The position numbers and the translations under genes are program-made. From Streptomyces lincolnensis (lineage in GTDB: Bacteria; Actinomycetota; Actinomycetes; Streptomycetales; Streptomycetaceae), in contig NZ_JAIHON010000008.1 in the NCBI RefSeq assembly GCF_021173675.1, positions 278,784-342,783 on the forward strand: a DNA stretch of 64,000 bases, read 5' to 3'. Below, piece by piece: positions 51,174 to 59,418 of this stretch. Within the stretch, counting starts at the first letter, position 1; the number at the start of each line of letters is the position of its first letter. The notes under the pieces are model-generated. The model saw only the letters and a program-made list of their open reading frames with translations. It was not told the origin of the DNA and made no database searches.

Positions 51174-51204
51174 TTGACCTCAAGTTAAGTCGAGCTTCTA
51201 CGTT
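51174..51204 (+). promoter_or_regulatory. SoxR-like long-spacer promoter
   Basis: TTGACC (-35, 51174-51179) and TACGTT (-10, 51199-51204) are 19 bases apart, the over-long spacing of MerR-family promoters. Inside, CCTCAAGTTAA and GTCGAGC (51178-51195) match the E. coli soxS SoxR box at 15 of 18 positions. The -10 is followed by 78 bp to the FMN reductase ATG. Confidence 0.65.
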
Positions 51205-51282
51205 CCTGATGTGGCCCCGTTCCGGGGCCGGCAGCCCAGTACCCGACACCACCCGGTACCCGACACCAGGGACGGAACTCCC

Positions 51283-51870
51283 ATGCCCCAGAACCCGCTC
51301 AAGATCGGCGTCCTCGTCGCCAGCATCCGCCCCGGCCGGTTCGCCGACAAGGTCGCCGACTGGTTCGTCTCCGAGGCCGGCCGGCGCGACGACATGGAGG
51401 TCCATGTCATCGACCTGGCCGAGCCCGTCCTCGCCGAGGAACTCCGGCTCAGCCTCTACGGGGCGGGCGCCCCGGACGGCGGCCCGCGACTCGCCGCCCG
51501 CATCGGCGAACTCGACGGTTTCGTCGTCGTCACCCCCGAGTACAACCACGGCTACCCGGCCGGCCTGAAGCTCGCCATCGACCAGGTCTACGCCGAGTGG
51601 CGGGCCAAGCCGGTCGGCTTCGTCGCCTACGGCGGCATGGCCGGCGGGCAGCGTGCGGTGGAGCAACTGCGCCAGGTCTTCGCCGAGTTGCACGCCGTCA
51701 CCCTGCGCGACACCGTCAGCTTCCCCATGGCCTGGGAACGGTTCGACGAACAGGGTCGCCCCTACGACGAGGACGGCGCCGCCAAGGCCGCCACCGTGCT
51801 GCTGGACCAACTCGCCTGGTGGGGAGCGACGTTGAGGGAAGGACGCGCCGTCCGGGCGTACGCGGTCTGA
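51283..51870 (+). CDS. NADPH-dependent FMN reductase family protein
   Basis: 195-residue flavodoxin-like reductase. The phosphate loop KIGVLVASIRPGRFADKVADWF and the FMN-binding VVVTPEYNHGYPAGLKLAIDQVYAEW are typical of NADPH-dependent FMN reductases such as azoreductases or chromate and quinone reductases. It reduces flavins or quinones by two electrons, limiting redox cycling. The gene stands alone behind a SoxR-like promoter, which fits a response to redox-active compounds. Its start has GGGACGGAA eight bases upstream. Confidence 0.92.
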   Translation: MPQNPLKIGVLVASIRPGRFADKVADWFVSEAGRRDDMEVHVIDLAEPVLAEELRLSLYGAGAPDGGPRLAARIGELDGFVVVTPEYNHGYPAGLKLAIDQVYAEWRAKPVGFVAYGGMAGGQRAVEQLRQVFAELHAVTLRDTVSFPMAWERFDEQGRPYDEDGAAKAATVLLDQLAWWGATLREGRAVRAYAV

Positions 51871-51911
51871 GGTCCGCGCGGCCCGCCCGGGACCCCGGCG
51901 GGCCTCGGCCC

Positions 51912-53537
51912 TCAGTGGAGCGCCACCCGCACGAACCTCCCCGCCACCGCCATCTCCCCCTCGATCCGCCCCGCCGTGGCCCGCAGTTCGGGCAGGATGT
52001 CGCGGACGCACTCCTCGGCCGTGCGGCGGGCCGCGTGCAGGGCCACGTTCGCGGCGGCGACGACCCGGCCGGTGCGGTCGTGGACGGGGACGGCGATCGA
52101 GCGCAGCCCCTCCTCCCACTCCTCGTCGAGCAGGGCGTAGCCGCGCGCGGTGGTCTCCGGGTCGGCCAGCAGCACCCGCCCCAGTGAGGTGGCCGCCGCC
52201 GGCAGACGGGTGCCGACGGTGATGTCCACGCTCATCACCCGGTCCGCGGCCGCCCGGGCCGTGTACTGGATCTCGTCACCCGTGAGCACCGCCAGCGACG
52301 CCGACTCGTGGACGCGCGCGGCCAGATCCGCCAGATGGGGACCGGCGATGCGGGGGAGGGACGTACGGGACAGGAGCGGAAAGCCCAGGGACAGCACGCG
52401 GGGGGTGAGGACGAACACGCGGTGCGGGATCCCGGCCGGACGCGGCTCTGCGGCCGGACGCGGGCCCGACACCACCAGGCCCAGATGCTCGTACGTGATC
52501 AGCGCCCGGCGGGCCGTGGCCCGGGCCAGCCCGGTCGCCCTCGCCACCTCCGTCAGGGTCAGCGCCGCCCTGCCCTCGCCGAACGCCGTGAGCACGGTCA
52601 GCCCCCGGGCCAGCGACTCCACGAACTCCCGGCCCAGTTCCTGCTTCGACGCCCCCGTCCAGGCCGCCAGTCCCGAGGGCTGCGGCCCGGGTGCCGGCCG
52701 CGCGGCCGGGGCGTCCCGCAGGGCGCGTTCCATGTCGGCGACCGCCGAACGCAGCCGGGGCAGGAGGGTGTCGCGCAGATCCGCCGCCGTATGGCGGCTC
52801 GTGTGGCTGACCACGCTCGCCACGCAGGCGATGCGGCCGGTGGCGGGATCCCGTACGGGCACGGAGACCGCGACCAGGCCCGCTTCGATCAGCTCGTCGT
52901 CCAACGCCCAGCCGTCCGACCTGGCTTGCGCGGCCCGCGCCTCGAACTCCCCGTCCGTGCCCCCGCGTTCCCTCGGCGGTACGGCGGGAAAGCCGCGGTC
53001 CTCCGGGTCCGCCGCCCGGCGCGCGCGCCAGCCGCGCCAGTCCTCCTCGGTCCACTCGGACGCGAACAGCGGGCCGGGCGCGGTGCGTTCGGCCGGCAGC
53101 AGGTCGCCGATGCGGAAGCTGAGGGACATCGCGCGGCGGCGGGTGGCCTGGTGGATGAAGCGGATGCCGTCGCGGTCGCCGACCGCCAGCGACACCGACT
53201 CGTCCAGCTCGTCGGCGAGCGCGTCCGCGCGTGCGGCCAGCAGGTCGGGCAGGCGCAGGGCGGCCAGATAGGCGTTGCCGAGTTCCATCAGCCGGGGGGC
53301 GAGGACCACGTCCCGGCCGTCGAGACGGACGTATCCCATGCGGGCGAGGGTGGCGGTGATCCGGTCGACCGTGGCCCGGGCGAGGCCGGTGGCCCGCTCC
53401 AGCCCGCTGGGGCTCAGCGTCCCGCCCGCCTCGGTCAGCCGGTTGAGCACGGTGATGCCCCGCATCAACGGCGCGACCGCCTCGGCCGGTACGGCCGCCC
53501 CGGCGGGGGCATCGTCCAAGGACGTCTCAGCGGGCAT
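51912..53537 (-). CDS. Tandem (double) IclR-family regulator
   Basis: 541 residues, twice the usual IclR size (about 260). Both halves have an N-terminal winged helix and an effector domain: half 1 about 25-265 (MRGITVLNRLTEAGGTLSPSGLERATGLARATVDRITATLARMGYV), half 2 about 300-535 (LARGLTVLTAFGEGRAALTLTEVARATGLARATARRALITYEHLGLV). IclR proteins usually respond to aromatic or carboxylate ligands. A fused pair would give two DNA-binding heads per chain. The stop is 41 bp from the FMN reductase stop (convergent). Confidence 0.9.
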   Translation of the reverse strand: MPAETSLDDAPAGAAVPAEAVAPLMRGITVLNRLTEAGGTLSPSGLERATGLARATVDRITATLARMGYVRLDGRDVVLAPRLMELGNAYLAALRLPDLLAARADALADELDESVSLAVGDRDGIRFIHQATRRRAMSLSFRIGDLLPAERTAPGPLFASEWTEEDWRGWRARRAADPEDRGFPAVPPRERGGTDGEFEARAAQARSDGWALDDELIEAGLVAVSVPVRDPATGRIACVASVVSHTSRHTAADLRDTLLPRLRSAVADMERALRDAPAARPAPGPQPSGLAAWTGASKQELGREFVESLARGLTVLTAFGEGRAALTLTEVARATGLARATARRALITYEHLGLVVSGPRPAAEPRPAGIPHRVFVLTPRVLSLGFPLLSRTSLPRIAGPHLADLAARVHESASLAVLTGDEIQYTARAAADRVMSVDITVGTRLPAAATSLGRVLLADPETTARGYALLDEEWEEGLRSIAVPVHDRTGRVVAAANVALHAARRTAEECVRDILPELRATAGRIEGEMAVAGRFVRVALH

Positions 53538-53625
53538 GGGTTCTCCGGTACGACGATCGCGGCAGGCCTACCGTAAACCGGCGGCCGCCCCCTTCAGCAC
53601 CGCGTCACCGGAAGCACCTCGGTCC

Positions 53626-54921
53626 TCACCGTCGCGTCACCAGCAGCCGGTAGTTCCCGGCCAGGTCCGCCCCCGCCACCGAGATCCGCAGTCCCCGCCG
53701 TACGTCCTGGAAGTCCTGGCCGGGGGCGAAGGGCGCGTCGGAGAGCTCCGCGTGGATGTTGGGGCTGCGGGTGCAGCCGCCGCTGTCGCGGCGGGAGTCG
53801 TAGACGGTGACCGGGCCCTGGCCGGTGTCCACGTTCGCGTCGACCTTGTAGATCAGGACGCCCGGGCGGCACACGGTCTCGTCGTTGCCCTCGCGGGTGC
53901 GCAGTTCGACGGCGTAGCCGGTGCGCCGGTCGAGGGGCACGAACAGCAGCTTCGAGCCGCCGGCCCGGCCCAGCGGGGTCAGGGTGTGCTCGGTGGTCCC
54001 GCGGGCCGTCACGCAGCTCATCTGGTCGGCGTCCAGCCAGCCCAGCTTCCACTTGTGCCAGCCGAGGAAGTCGTTGTTGGCGCCCCAGTCCTCGCTCATG
54101 ATGTCCCAGTGGCCGACCGCGCCCCCGCCCTCCTGGGTGTACAGGTCGGGCAGACCGAAGACATGGCCGTTCTCGTGCGGCAGGACCCGGTAGCCGGTCT
54201 GCGCGTAGGAGCCGGAGCCGTCGTCCTGACGGGAGTAGACGAAGGAGGCGTTGGCGACCGGCACGCCGTCCGCGACGGGGGCCTCGGTGTTCCCGGCGAA
54301 GGTCACCGACAGGACCGTGTCCAGCGCGGAGGGGCCCGCGTTCGGCGTCACCAGCACGTTCAGGAAGTCGTACGTCCGGAAGTCCACGCGGGGGTCGGCG
54401 GCGGCCACGATGTCCTGGACCAGTTCCCGGTAGCCGGGGTCGAAGGGGGCGCCGCGCTCTATGCCGTACGACCGGAAGGGCTTCGGCATGCGCAGCCAGT
54501 CGGCGACCGGGGTCTCGGGGCGGTAGTCGAGGCGGCCGTAGGAGCTGGTGCGGAACCAGTCCTGGGTCTGCGGGAAGAACTCGCGGAAGCGGTCGAGGGC
54601 GCTGCCCGGACCGGGGGCGTCGGAGAAGTCGACCATCAGGGTGAGGGCGCGGACCGTGCCGGTGGAGCGGGAGTAGCCGCTCGGGGTGGGGACGCCCTCG
54701 GACATCTGGACGGTGGGGCGGCCGCTGATCATGCAGGCGCCGTGGGTGGCCGCGTCGGCCCTGGCGATCGGGCCCGCCCCGGCGGCGGTCGGGGTGCTCG
54801 CCGTGAGGTGCCCGGTGCCGGCCGAGCCGCCGACCGCGAGGGTCAGCGCGGCCACGGACGCGAGGGCGGCCACGCGGCGCGGGCGTATCCGGCTGCGACG
54901 GCTGGTCGCCTGTGGCTCCAT
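53626..54921 (-). CDS. Secreted M6-family metalloprotease
   Basis: 431 residues. A signal peptide (Arg-rich start, then VAALASVAALTLAVGGSAG) is followed by a propeptide-like Ala/Thr region and a catalytic domain with the zinc motif LPHENGHVFGLPDLY (HExxHxxGxxD) and a WDIMSEDWG Met-turn. The layout is that of immune inhibitor A-type M6 peptidases without the large C-terminal domains. It degrades extracellular proteins. ATG 54921 is preferred over 54948 because the latter adds residues before the Arg cluster. Confidence 0.9.
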   Translation of the reverse strand: MEPQATSRRSRIRPRRVAALASVAALTLAVGGSAGTGHLTASTPTAAGAGPIARADAATHGACMISGRPTVQMSEGVPTPSGYSRSTGTVRALTLMVDFSDAPGPGSALDRFREFFPQTQDWFRTSSYGRLDYRPETPVADWLRMPKPFRSYGIERGAPFDPGYRELVQDIVAAADPRVDFRTYDFLNVLVTPNAGPSALDTVLSVTFAGNTEAPVADGVPVANASFVYSRQDDGSGSYAQTGYRVLPHENGHVFGLPDLYTQEGGGAVGHWDIMSEDWGANNDFLGWHKWKLGWLDADQMSCVTARGTTEHTLTPLGRAGGSKLLFVPLDRRTGYAVELRTREGNDETVCRPGVLIYKVDANVDTGQGPVTVYDSRRDSGGCTRSPNIHAELSDAPFAPGQDFQDVRRGLRISVAGADLAGNYRLLVTRR

Positions 54922-55086
54922 GCACGGGCCTTTCGTCCAGGCAGCCACCGGTGACCGGCTGCACCCTTTCGATCACCCTGTGCCGAGGGGTGGAGGGGCG
55001 CGCGTTGGAGGAGACCGAACGTGGGTTTCTCGCCGCTGGACTTGTGACTCAGGTCACAACATAAGTTCTCCTCAACCTGAAATAAC

Positions 55087-55103
55087 CGGGGAGCGTCTCC
55101 CCG
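55087..55103. promoter_or_regulatory. TetR operator site 1
   Basis: CGGGGAG CGT CTCCCCG, a perfect 7-bp dyad 75 bp before the TetR ATG. Confidence 0.75.
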
Positions 55104-55126
55104 TTTAGTCATGTGTCCGAGCGAAA

Positions 55127-55143
55127 CGGGGAGAGCGTCCCCG
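55127..55143. promoter_or_regulatory. TetR operator site 2
   Basis: CGGGGA GAGCG TCCCCG, a dyad similar to site 1 and 40 bp downstream of it (about four helical turns). It lies 35 bp before the TetR ATG. The two sites fit cooperative autorepression. Confidence 0.7.
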
Positions 55144-55177
55144 GATCGTTCACCCACCGCCCATCGAGGAGTACGCC

Positions 55178-55819
55178 GTGACCGCCACGACCGTGCAGCG
55201 CAAGGTGCCCCGGCCGCGAGCCGACGCCCTGCGCAACCGGGAGCGGATCGTCGCCGCCGCCCGGGAGATGTTCACCGAGTTCGGCCCTGACGTGCCGCTC
55301 GACGAGATCGCCCGCCGGGCCGGCGTCGGCAACGCCACGGTGTACCGCAACTTCCCCGACCGCGACGCGCTGGTCCGTGAGGTCGTCTGCTCCGTCATGG
55401 ACCGGACGACCGAGGCGGCCGAGCGTGCCCTCGCGGAGACCGGGGACGCCTTCGAGGCCCTGGAACGCTTCGTGCACGCCGCCGCCGACGAGCGCATCAG
55501 CGCGCTGTGCCCGATGGTCCGGGGGACCTTCGACCAGTACCACCCGGACCTGGTGGCCGCGCGCGTGCGGTCCGAGGAACTCGTGGCGGCACTCATGGAC
55601 CGGGCCAAGGCGGCCGGTCAGCTCCGCACGGACGTGGACTCCGGTGACCTGATGGTCGCCGTGGCCCAGCTCAGCCGGCCTCCGGCGGGCACGGCCTGCG
55701 TCCAGGCGGACCGTTTCGTCCACCGCCATCTCCAGGTGTTCCTGGACGGACTGCGGGCCCCGGCCCCGTCCGTCCTGCCGGGCACGGCCGTGACCATGGA
55801 GGATCTCCGCCAGGCCTGA
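55178..55819 (+). CDS. TetR-family regulator
   Basis: 213 residues. The HTH is at 15-65 (ADALRNRERIVAAAREMFTEFGPDVPLDEIARRAGVGNATVYRNFPDRDALVREVV). The C-terminal ligand domain has LERFVHAAADERISALCPMVRGTFDQYHP. Its own gene is preceded by two operator-like dyads and followed by a DHA2 pump gene after 152 bp on the same strand, so it likely represses both. Confidence 0.92.
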   Translation: MTATTVQRKVPRPRADALRNRERIVAAAREMFTEFGPDVPLDEIARRAGVGNATVYRNFPDRDALVREVVCSVMDRTTEAAERALAETGDAFEALERFVHAAADERISALCPMVRGTFDQYHPDLVAARVRSEELVAALMDRAKAAGQLRTDVDSGDLMVAVAQLSRPPAGTACVQADRFVHRHLQVFLDGLRAPAPSVLPGTAVTMEDLRQA

Positions 55820-55971
55820 CCGGCCGGCTCTGACCGATCAGTTCAGCGCGCCACCTCAGTCAGTACTCCGACATCAGAACTCCGAGCTCCAACAGCTCGC
55901 GACGCAGTCGTCGCCGAGCCGTCCCTTTCGACACGCTTTTTCCGTTACGAAGTCCCGAAGTGGGTATCCCC

Positions 55972-57510
55972 ATGTCTGAAACAGCCTCCAAGGCTCGCGG
56001 CGCCGCCGACACCGGCGACGCCAACCGCTGGAAAGCGCTCGTCTTCATCGCGCTCGCCCAGCTGATGGTCGTCCTGGACGCCACCATCGTGAACATCGCC
56101 CTGCCGTCGGCCCAGGCCGACCTGGGCATCTCCGACGGCAACCGGCAGTGGGTCGTCACGGCCTACGCCCTCGCCTTCGGCGGTCTCCTGCTCTTCGGCG
56201 GCCGCATAGCCGACCTGTGGGGCCGCAAGAACGCCTTCGTCGTCGGCCTGATCGGCTTCGCCGCGGCCTCCGCGCTCGGTGGCGCGGCCACCAACGAGGC
56301 CATGATGTTCGGCTCCCGCGCCCTCCAGGGTGTGTTCGGCGCCCTGCTCGCGCCCGCCGCGCTCTCCCTGCTCGCCGTGATGTTCACGGACGCCAAGGAG
56401 CGCGCCAAGGCCTTCGGCATCTACGGCGCGATCGCCGGTGGTGGCGGTGCCGTGGGCTTCATCCTCGGCGGTGTGCTCACCGAGTACCTGGACTGGCGCT
56501 GGACCTTCTTCGTGAACATCCCGTTCGCGGTCGTCGCCGCGCTCGGCGCGTACTTCGTCATCCGTGAGCCCAAGGGCGGCCGCAACCGCAACCCGCTCGA
56601 CATCCCCGGCGTCCTGCTCTCCACGCTCGGTCTGGTCGCGCTGGTCTACGGCTTCACCCGCGCCGAGTCCGACGGCTGGGGCAACTCCGTGACCGTGGGC
56701 ATGTTCGTCGCCTCCGCGGTCCTGCTGATCGCGTTCGTCGTCACCGAGGCCAAGGTCAAGGCCCCGCTGCTGCCGCTGCGCGTGGTCACCGACCGCAACC
56801 GCGGCGGGATCTACCTCTCTCTCGGTGTCGCGATCATCGCGATGTTCGGCACCTTCCTGTTCCTGACCTACTACCTGCAGATCGTGAAGGGCTACACGCC
56901 GATCAAGACCGGCTTCGCGTTCCTTCCGATGATCGCGGGCATGATGATCGGCTCCACCCAGATCGGCACCCGGCTGATGACCCGGGTCCCGGCGCGGATG
57001 CTGATGGGCCCCGGCTTCCTGGTCGCCGCGGTCGGCATGCTCCTGATGACCCAGCTGGAGATCGGTTCGTCGTACGCCTCGATCATCCTGCCGGCGATGC
57101 TGCTCCTCGGTCTCGGCATGGGTACGGCCTTCATGCCCGCCATGTCCCTGGCCACCCTGGGCGTCGAGCCCCGGGACTCCGGTGTCGCCTCCGCGATGGT
57201 CAACACCTCGCAGCAGGTGGGCGGCGCGATCGGTACGGCCCTGCTGAACACCATCGCCGCCTCGGCCACCACCTCCTACGTCGCCGACCACATCGGCTCC
57301 GCGACCTCCCGGTCGCAGCAGCAGCTGGTGGCGCTGGAGGGCCAGGTGCACGGGTACACCAACGCGATCTGGTTCGCCGTCGGCATGCTGGTACTGGCCG
57401 CCGTGATCGTCGTGACGTTCGTCAACGCCGGCAAGCCCGACACCCACGCGGTCGCGGGTTCCGGCGAGAACGCCGAGGATGAGGTGGCGGTACCGGTCGT
57501 CGCCCACTGA
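55972..57510 (+). CDS. DHA2-family MFS drug transporter (14 TM)
   Basis: 512 residues with 14 hydrophobic segments. Signatures: LDATIVNIALPSAQADLG at helix 1 (DHA2 motif D1) and GGRIADLWGRKN (motif A), plus motif C AIAGGGGAVGFILGG. It exports drugs by proton antiport. ATG 55972 is chosen over 55960 because the first helix context fits and the earlier start has no ribosome-binding site. The 152-bp leader after the TetR gene may hold an extra promoter. Confidence 0.93.
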   Translation: MSETASKARGAADTGDANRWKALVFIALAQLMVVLDATIVNIALPSAQADLGISDGNRQWVVTAYALAFGGLLLFGGRIADLWGRKNAFVVGLIGFAAASALGGAATNEAMMFGSRALQGVFGALLAPAALSLLAVMFTDAKERAKAFGIYGAIAGGGGAVGFILGGVLTEYLDWRWTFFVNIPFAVVAALGAYFVIREPKGGRNRNPLDIPGVLLSTLGLVALVYGFTRAESDGWGNSVTVGMFVASAVLLIAFVVTEAKVKAPLLPLRVVTDRNRGGIYLSLGVAIIAMFGTFLFLTYYLQIVKGYTPIKTGFAFLPMIAGMMIGSTQIGTRLMTRVPARMLMGPGFLVAAVGMLLMTQLEIGSSYASIILPAMLLLGLGMGTAFMPAMSLATLGVEPRDSGVASAMVNTSQQVGGAIGTALLNTIAASATTSYVADHIGSATSRSQQQLVALEGQVHGYTNAIWFAVGMLVLAAVIVVTFVNAGKPDTHAVAGSGENAEDEVAVPVVAH

Positions 57511-57543
57511 CGCCGACCGTCCCGTCGTACCCCCTTCGGGCCT

Positions 57544-57579
57544 TCGTACGTACGGGGAGGGGACGCTCCGTACGTACGA
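57544..57579. terminator. 12-bp perfect hairpin
   Basis: TCGTACGTACGG and CCGTACGTACGA form a perfect stem with a 12-base loop in the gap between the convergent DHA2 and MarR genes. A bidirectional terminator is the likely role. Confidence 0.75.
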
Positions 57580-57615
57580 TCCCCGGACCTGCCCCGGTTG
57601 CGCCGAGTGAGCGGC

Positions 57616-58125
57616 TCAGCGCAACCAGGGCAGGTCCGCACCCGCTTCGTTCGGCTGAAGTCCCTCGGCGACGATCTGCATGATCTCGCCGAGGGACTTC
57701 TGCTGTTCCGGGGTGAGCCGGTCGAAGAGCGCGTTGCGTACGACCGCCACGTGGCCCGGGGCGGCCTGCTCCAGGGTCTGCAGGCCCTGGTCCGTGAGGA
57801 CGGCGAACTGGCCCCGCTTGTCGTCGGGGCAGTCCTCGCGCCGGACCCAGCCGTTCTTCTCCAGACGGGCGATCGCGTGGGAGAGCCGTGAGCGGGTGAT
57901 CTTCGCGTGCATCGCCAGCTCCGTCATCCGCAGCCGCCGCCGCGGGGACTCGGCGAGCTTGACGAGGAGGCCGTAGTAGATGTGCGGCATGCCCGCGTCG
58001 CGCTGGAGCTGACGGTCCAGGTGGTCTTCGAGGAGCGTGCTGGCGTGCACGTAGGCGCGCCAGACGAGCTGTTCCTCTTCGGTGAGCCAGCGAGGCTCTT
58101 CAGCGGATGTAGGTGCCGTATTCAT
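57616..58125 (-). CDS. MarR-family regulator
   Basis: 169 residues. The winged helix spans about 55-120 (YYGLLVKLAESPRRRLRMTELAMHAKITRSRLSHAIARLEKNGWVRREDCPDDKRGQFAVLTDQG). MarR proteins release DNA on binding phenolic ligands or on oxidation. The gene is divergent from a ring-cleavage dioxygenase with two palindromes between, the classical arrangement for control of an aromatic catabolic gene. ATG 58125 is chosen; the frame upstream has no ribosome-binding site. Confidence 0.92.
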   Translation of the reverse strand: MNTAPTSAEEPRWLTEEEQLVWRAYVHASTLLEDHLDRQLQRDAGMPHIYYGLLVKLAESPRRRLRMTELAMHAKITRSRLSHAIARLEKNGWVRREDCPDDKRGQFAVLTDQGLQTLEQAAPGHVAVVRNALFDRLTPEQQKSLGEIMQIVAEGLQPNEAGADLPWLR

Positions 58126-58149
58126 GTACTCCACTGTACGAGGACTCTC

Positions 58150-58166
58150 CTTGAATATTAAACAAG
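58150..58166. promoter_or_regulatory. MarR operator site 1
   Basis: CTTG AATATTAAA CAAG, an AT-rich dyad 25 bp before the MarR start. Confidence 0.55.
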
Positions 58167-58193
58167 TTCGGCGTAAGCTCTGGAAAGAAATAG

Positions 58194-58207
58194 CTTGAGG
58201 TTTCAAG
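58194..58207. promoter_or_regulatory. MarR operator site 2
   Basis: CTTGA GGTT TCAAG, an inverted repeat 31 bp before the dioxygenase start. The TTGA...TCAA core fits MarR sites and could control both promoters with site 1. Confidence 0.6.
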
Positions 58208-58237
58208 TGCCCTGTCCCGCCGGAGGGAGCCGCAGCC

Positions 58238-59026
58238 ATGTCCGCCGCCACCGAGGAGCGCATGCCCGCCCTCTACCTGAGCCATGGCGCCCCACCGCTC
58301 GCCGACGACCCGGTCTGGCCCGGTGAACTGGCCGCCTGGTCGGCCGACCTGCCTCGGCCCAAGGCGATTCTCATGGTCTCCGCCCACTGGGAGGAGGCCC
58401 CCCTGGCCCTCGGCGCCATCGAGACCGTCCCTCTCGTCTACGACTTCTGGGGCTTTCCCGAGCACTACTACAAGGTGACGTACGCGGCGCCCGGAGCCCC
58501 CCAGCTCGCCGAAGCCGTGCGCAAGCTGTTGCGTACGCCGGGTACGCCCGTCCAGGACATACCCGACCGCGGCCTGGACCACGGTGCCTACGTTCCACTG
58601 GTCGAGATGTTCCCCGACGCCGACATTCCCGTCCTCCAGATCTCGATGCCGACCCTCGACCCGGTCCGCCTGATGGACATCGGCCGCCGGCTCGCCCCTT
58701 TGCGGGACGAGGGCGTACTCATCGTCGGTTCCGGGTTCTTCACCCACAACCTGGCCGCGCTGCGGCACGGGGGAGAGGTGCCGGGCTGGTCGGCCGAGTT
58801 CGACGACTGGGGCCGCCGGGCACTGGACTCCGGCGACGTGGACGCGCTGCTCGACTTCACCCGCAAGTCCCCGGCGGGCCTCCTCGCCCACCCGCGCACC
58901 GAGCACTTCGCCCCCCTCTTCGTCACGATGGGCGCGGCGGACGCGACCGGCGAGCTGGACACGCGCAGGTCGGTGATCGACGGGTTCTGGATGGGGCTGG
59001 CGAAGCGGTCCGTGCAGTTCGGATGA
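58238..59026 (+). CDS. Class III extradiol dioxygenase (LigB/DODA-type)
   Basis: 262 residues. Metal ligands are placed as in YgiD/4,5-DOPA dioxygenase: H16 in YLSHGAPP, H in VSAHWEE, H in GLDHGAYVPL and H in RTEHFAPLFVT. It cleaves catecholic rings next to the two hydroxyls using molecular oxygen. The closest relatives are 4,5-DOPA-type dioxygenases; the true substrate is unknown. Divergent from its probable MarR repressor. Its start has GGAGGGAG upstream. Confidence 0.92.
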   Translation: MSAATEERMPALYLSHGAPPLADDPVWPGELAAWSADLPRPKAILMVSAHWEEAPLALGAIETVPLVYDFWGFPEHYYKVTYAAPGAPQLAEAVRKLLRTPGTPVQDIPDRGLDHGAYVPLVEMFPDADIPVLQISMPTLDPVRLMDIGRRLAPLRDEGVLIVGSGFFTHNLAALRHGGEVPGWSAEFDDWGRRALDSGDVDALLDFTRKSPAGLLAHPRTEHFAPLFVTMGAADATGELDTRRSVIDGFWMGLAKRSVQFG

Positions 59027-59310
59027 CCCGCCCTGGCAACCATCGGGCGGCGCGGGCCGTCTTCTGGGTGGGAGGGTGACCAAGGGCGGCGCCCTTCCGG
59101 AGTGAAGACCTCAGCGGAGATCTCGGCGAAGATCTCAGTGCCGACTGTGATGGCCGTCTCGCGTACGCAGTGGTCGCGGTTGCCGGTGAGGGAGGCGGGG
59201 CCACCCTCGACTCCCGGCCTGACCTGCGCCTCCGTACGTTCCGGCGACATCACTCCTGCGCGTGTGGCGGCACAGGGTACTGCATGATCAGAAAAATAGA
59301 GGTACGGGTC
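59027..59310. other. Intergenic region upstream of hrdD
   Basis: About 280 bp with no convincing gene. GATCTC occurs twice near 59117 and 59131. Other sigma sites for hrdD may lie here; none is clear enough to call. Confidence 0.4.
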
Positions 59311-59337
59311 GGGAATTCTGTCCGGATTCCAGTCGTT
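59311..59337 (+). promoter_or_regulatory. SigR-type promoter of hrdD
   Basis: GGGAAT at 59311-59316 and GTT at 59335-59337 are exactly 18 bases apart, the consensus for the thiol-oxidative-stress ECF factor SigR (GGGAAT-N18-GTT). The ATG of hrdD lies about 80 bp downstream. From memory, S. coelicolor hrdD is also a SigR target. Confidence 0.85.
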
Positions 59338-59418
59338 GTATCCAACAGATGCAGGGCACCCGAGGAGAGTGCCGAGCATCCCCAGGACCCGCTGACCTCA
59401 CATCGCAAGGGAGCACGC

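Noticed and set aside
59106..59260. Antisense frame beginning MSPERTEAQVRPG upstream of hrdD
   Set aside because: No homology recognised, no ribosome-binding site, and it covers the hrdD upstream region.
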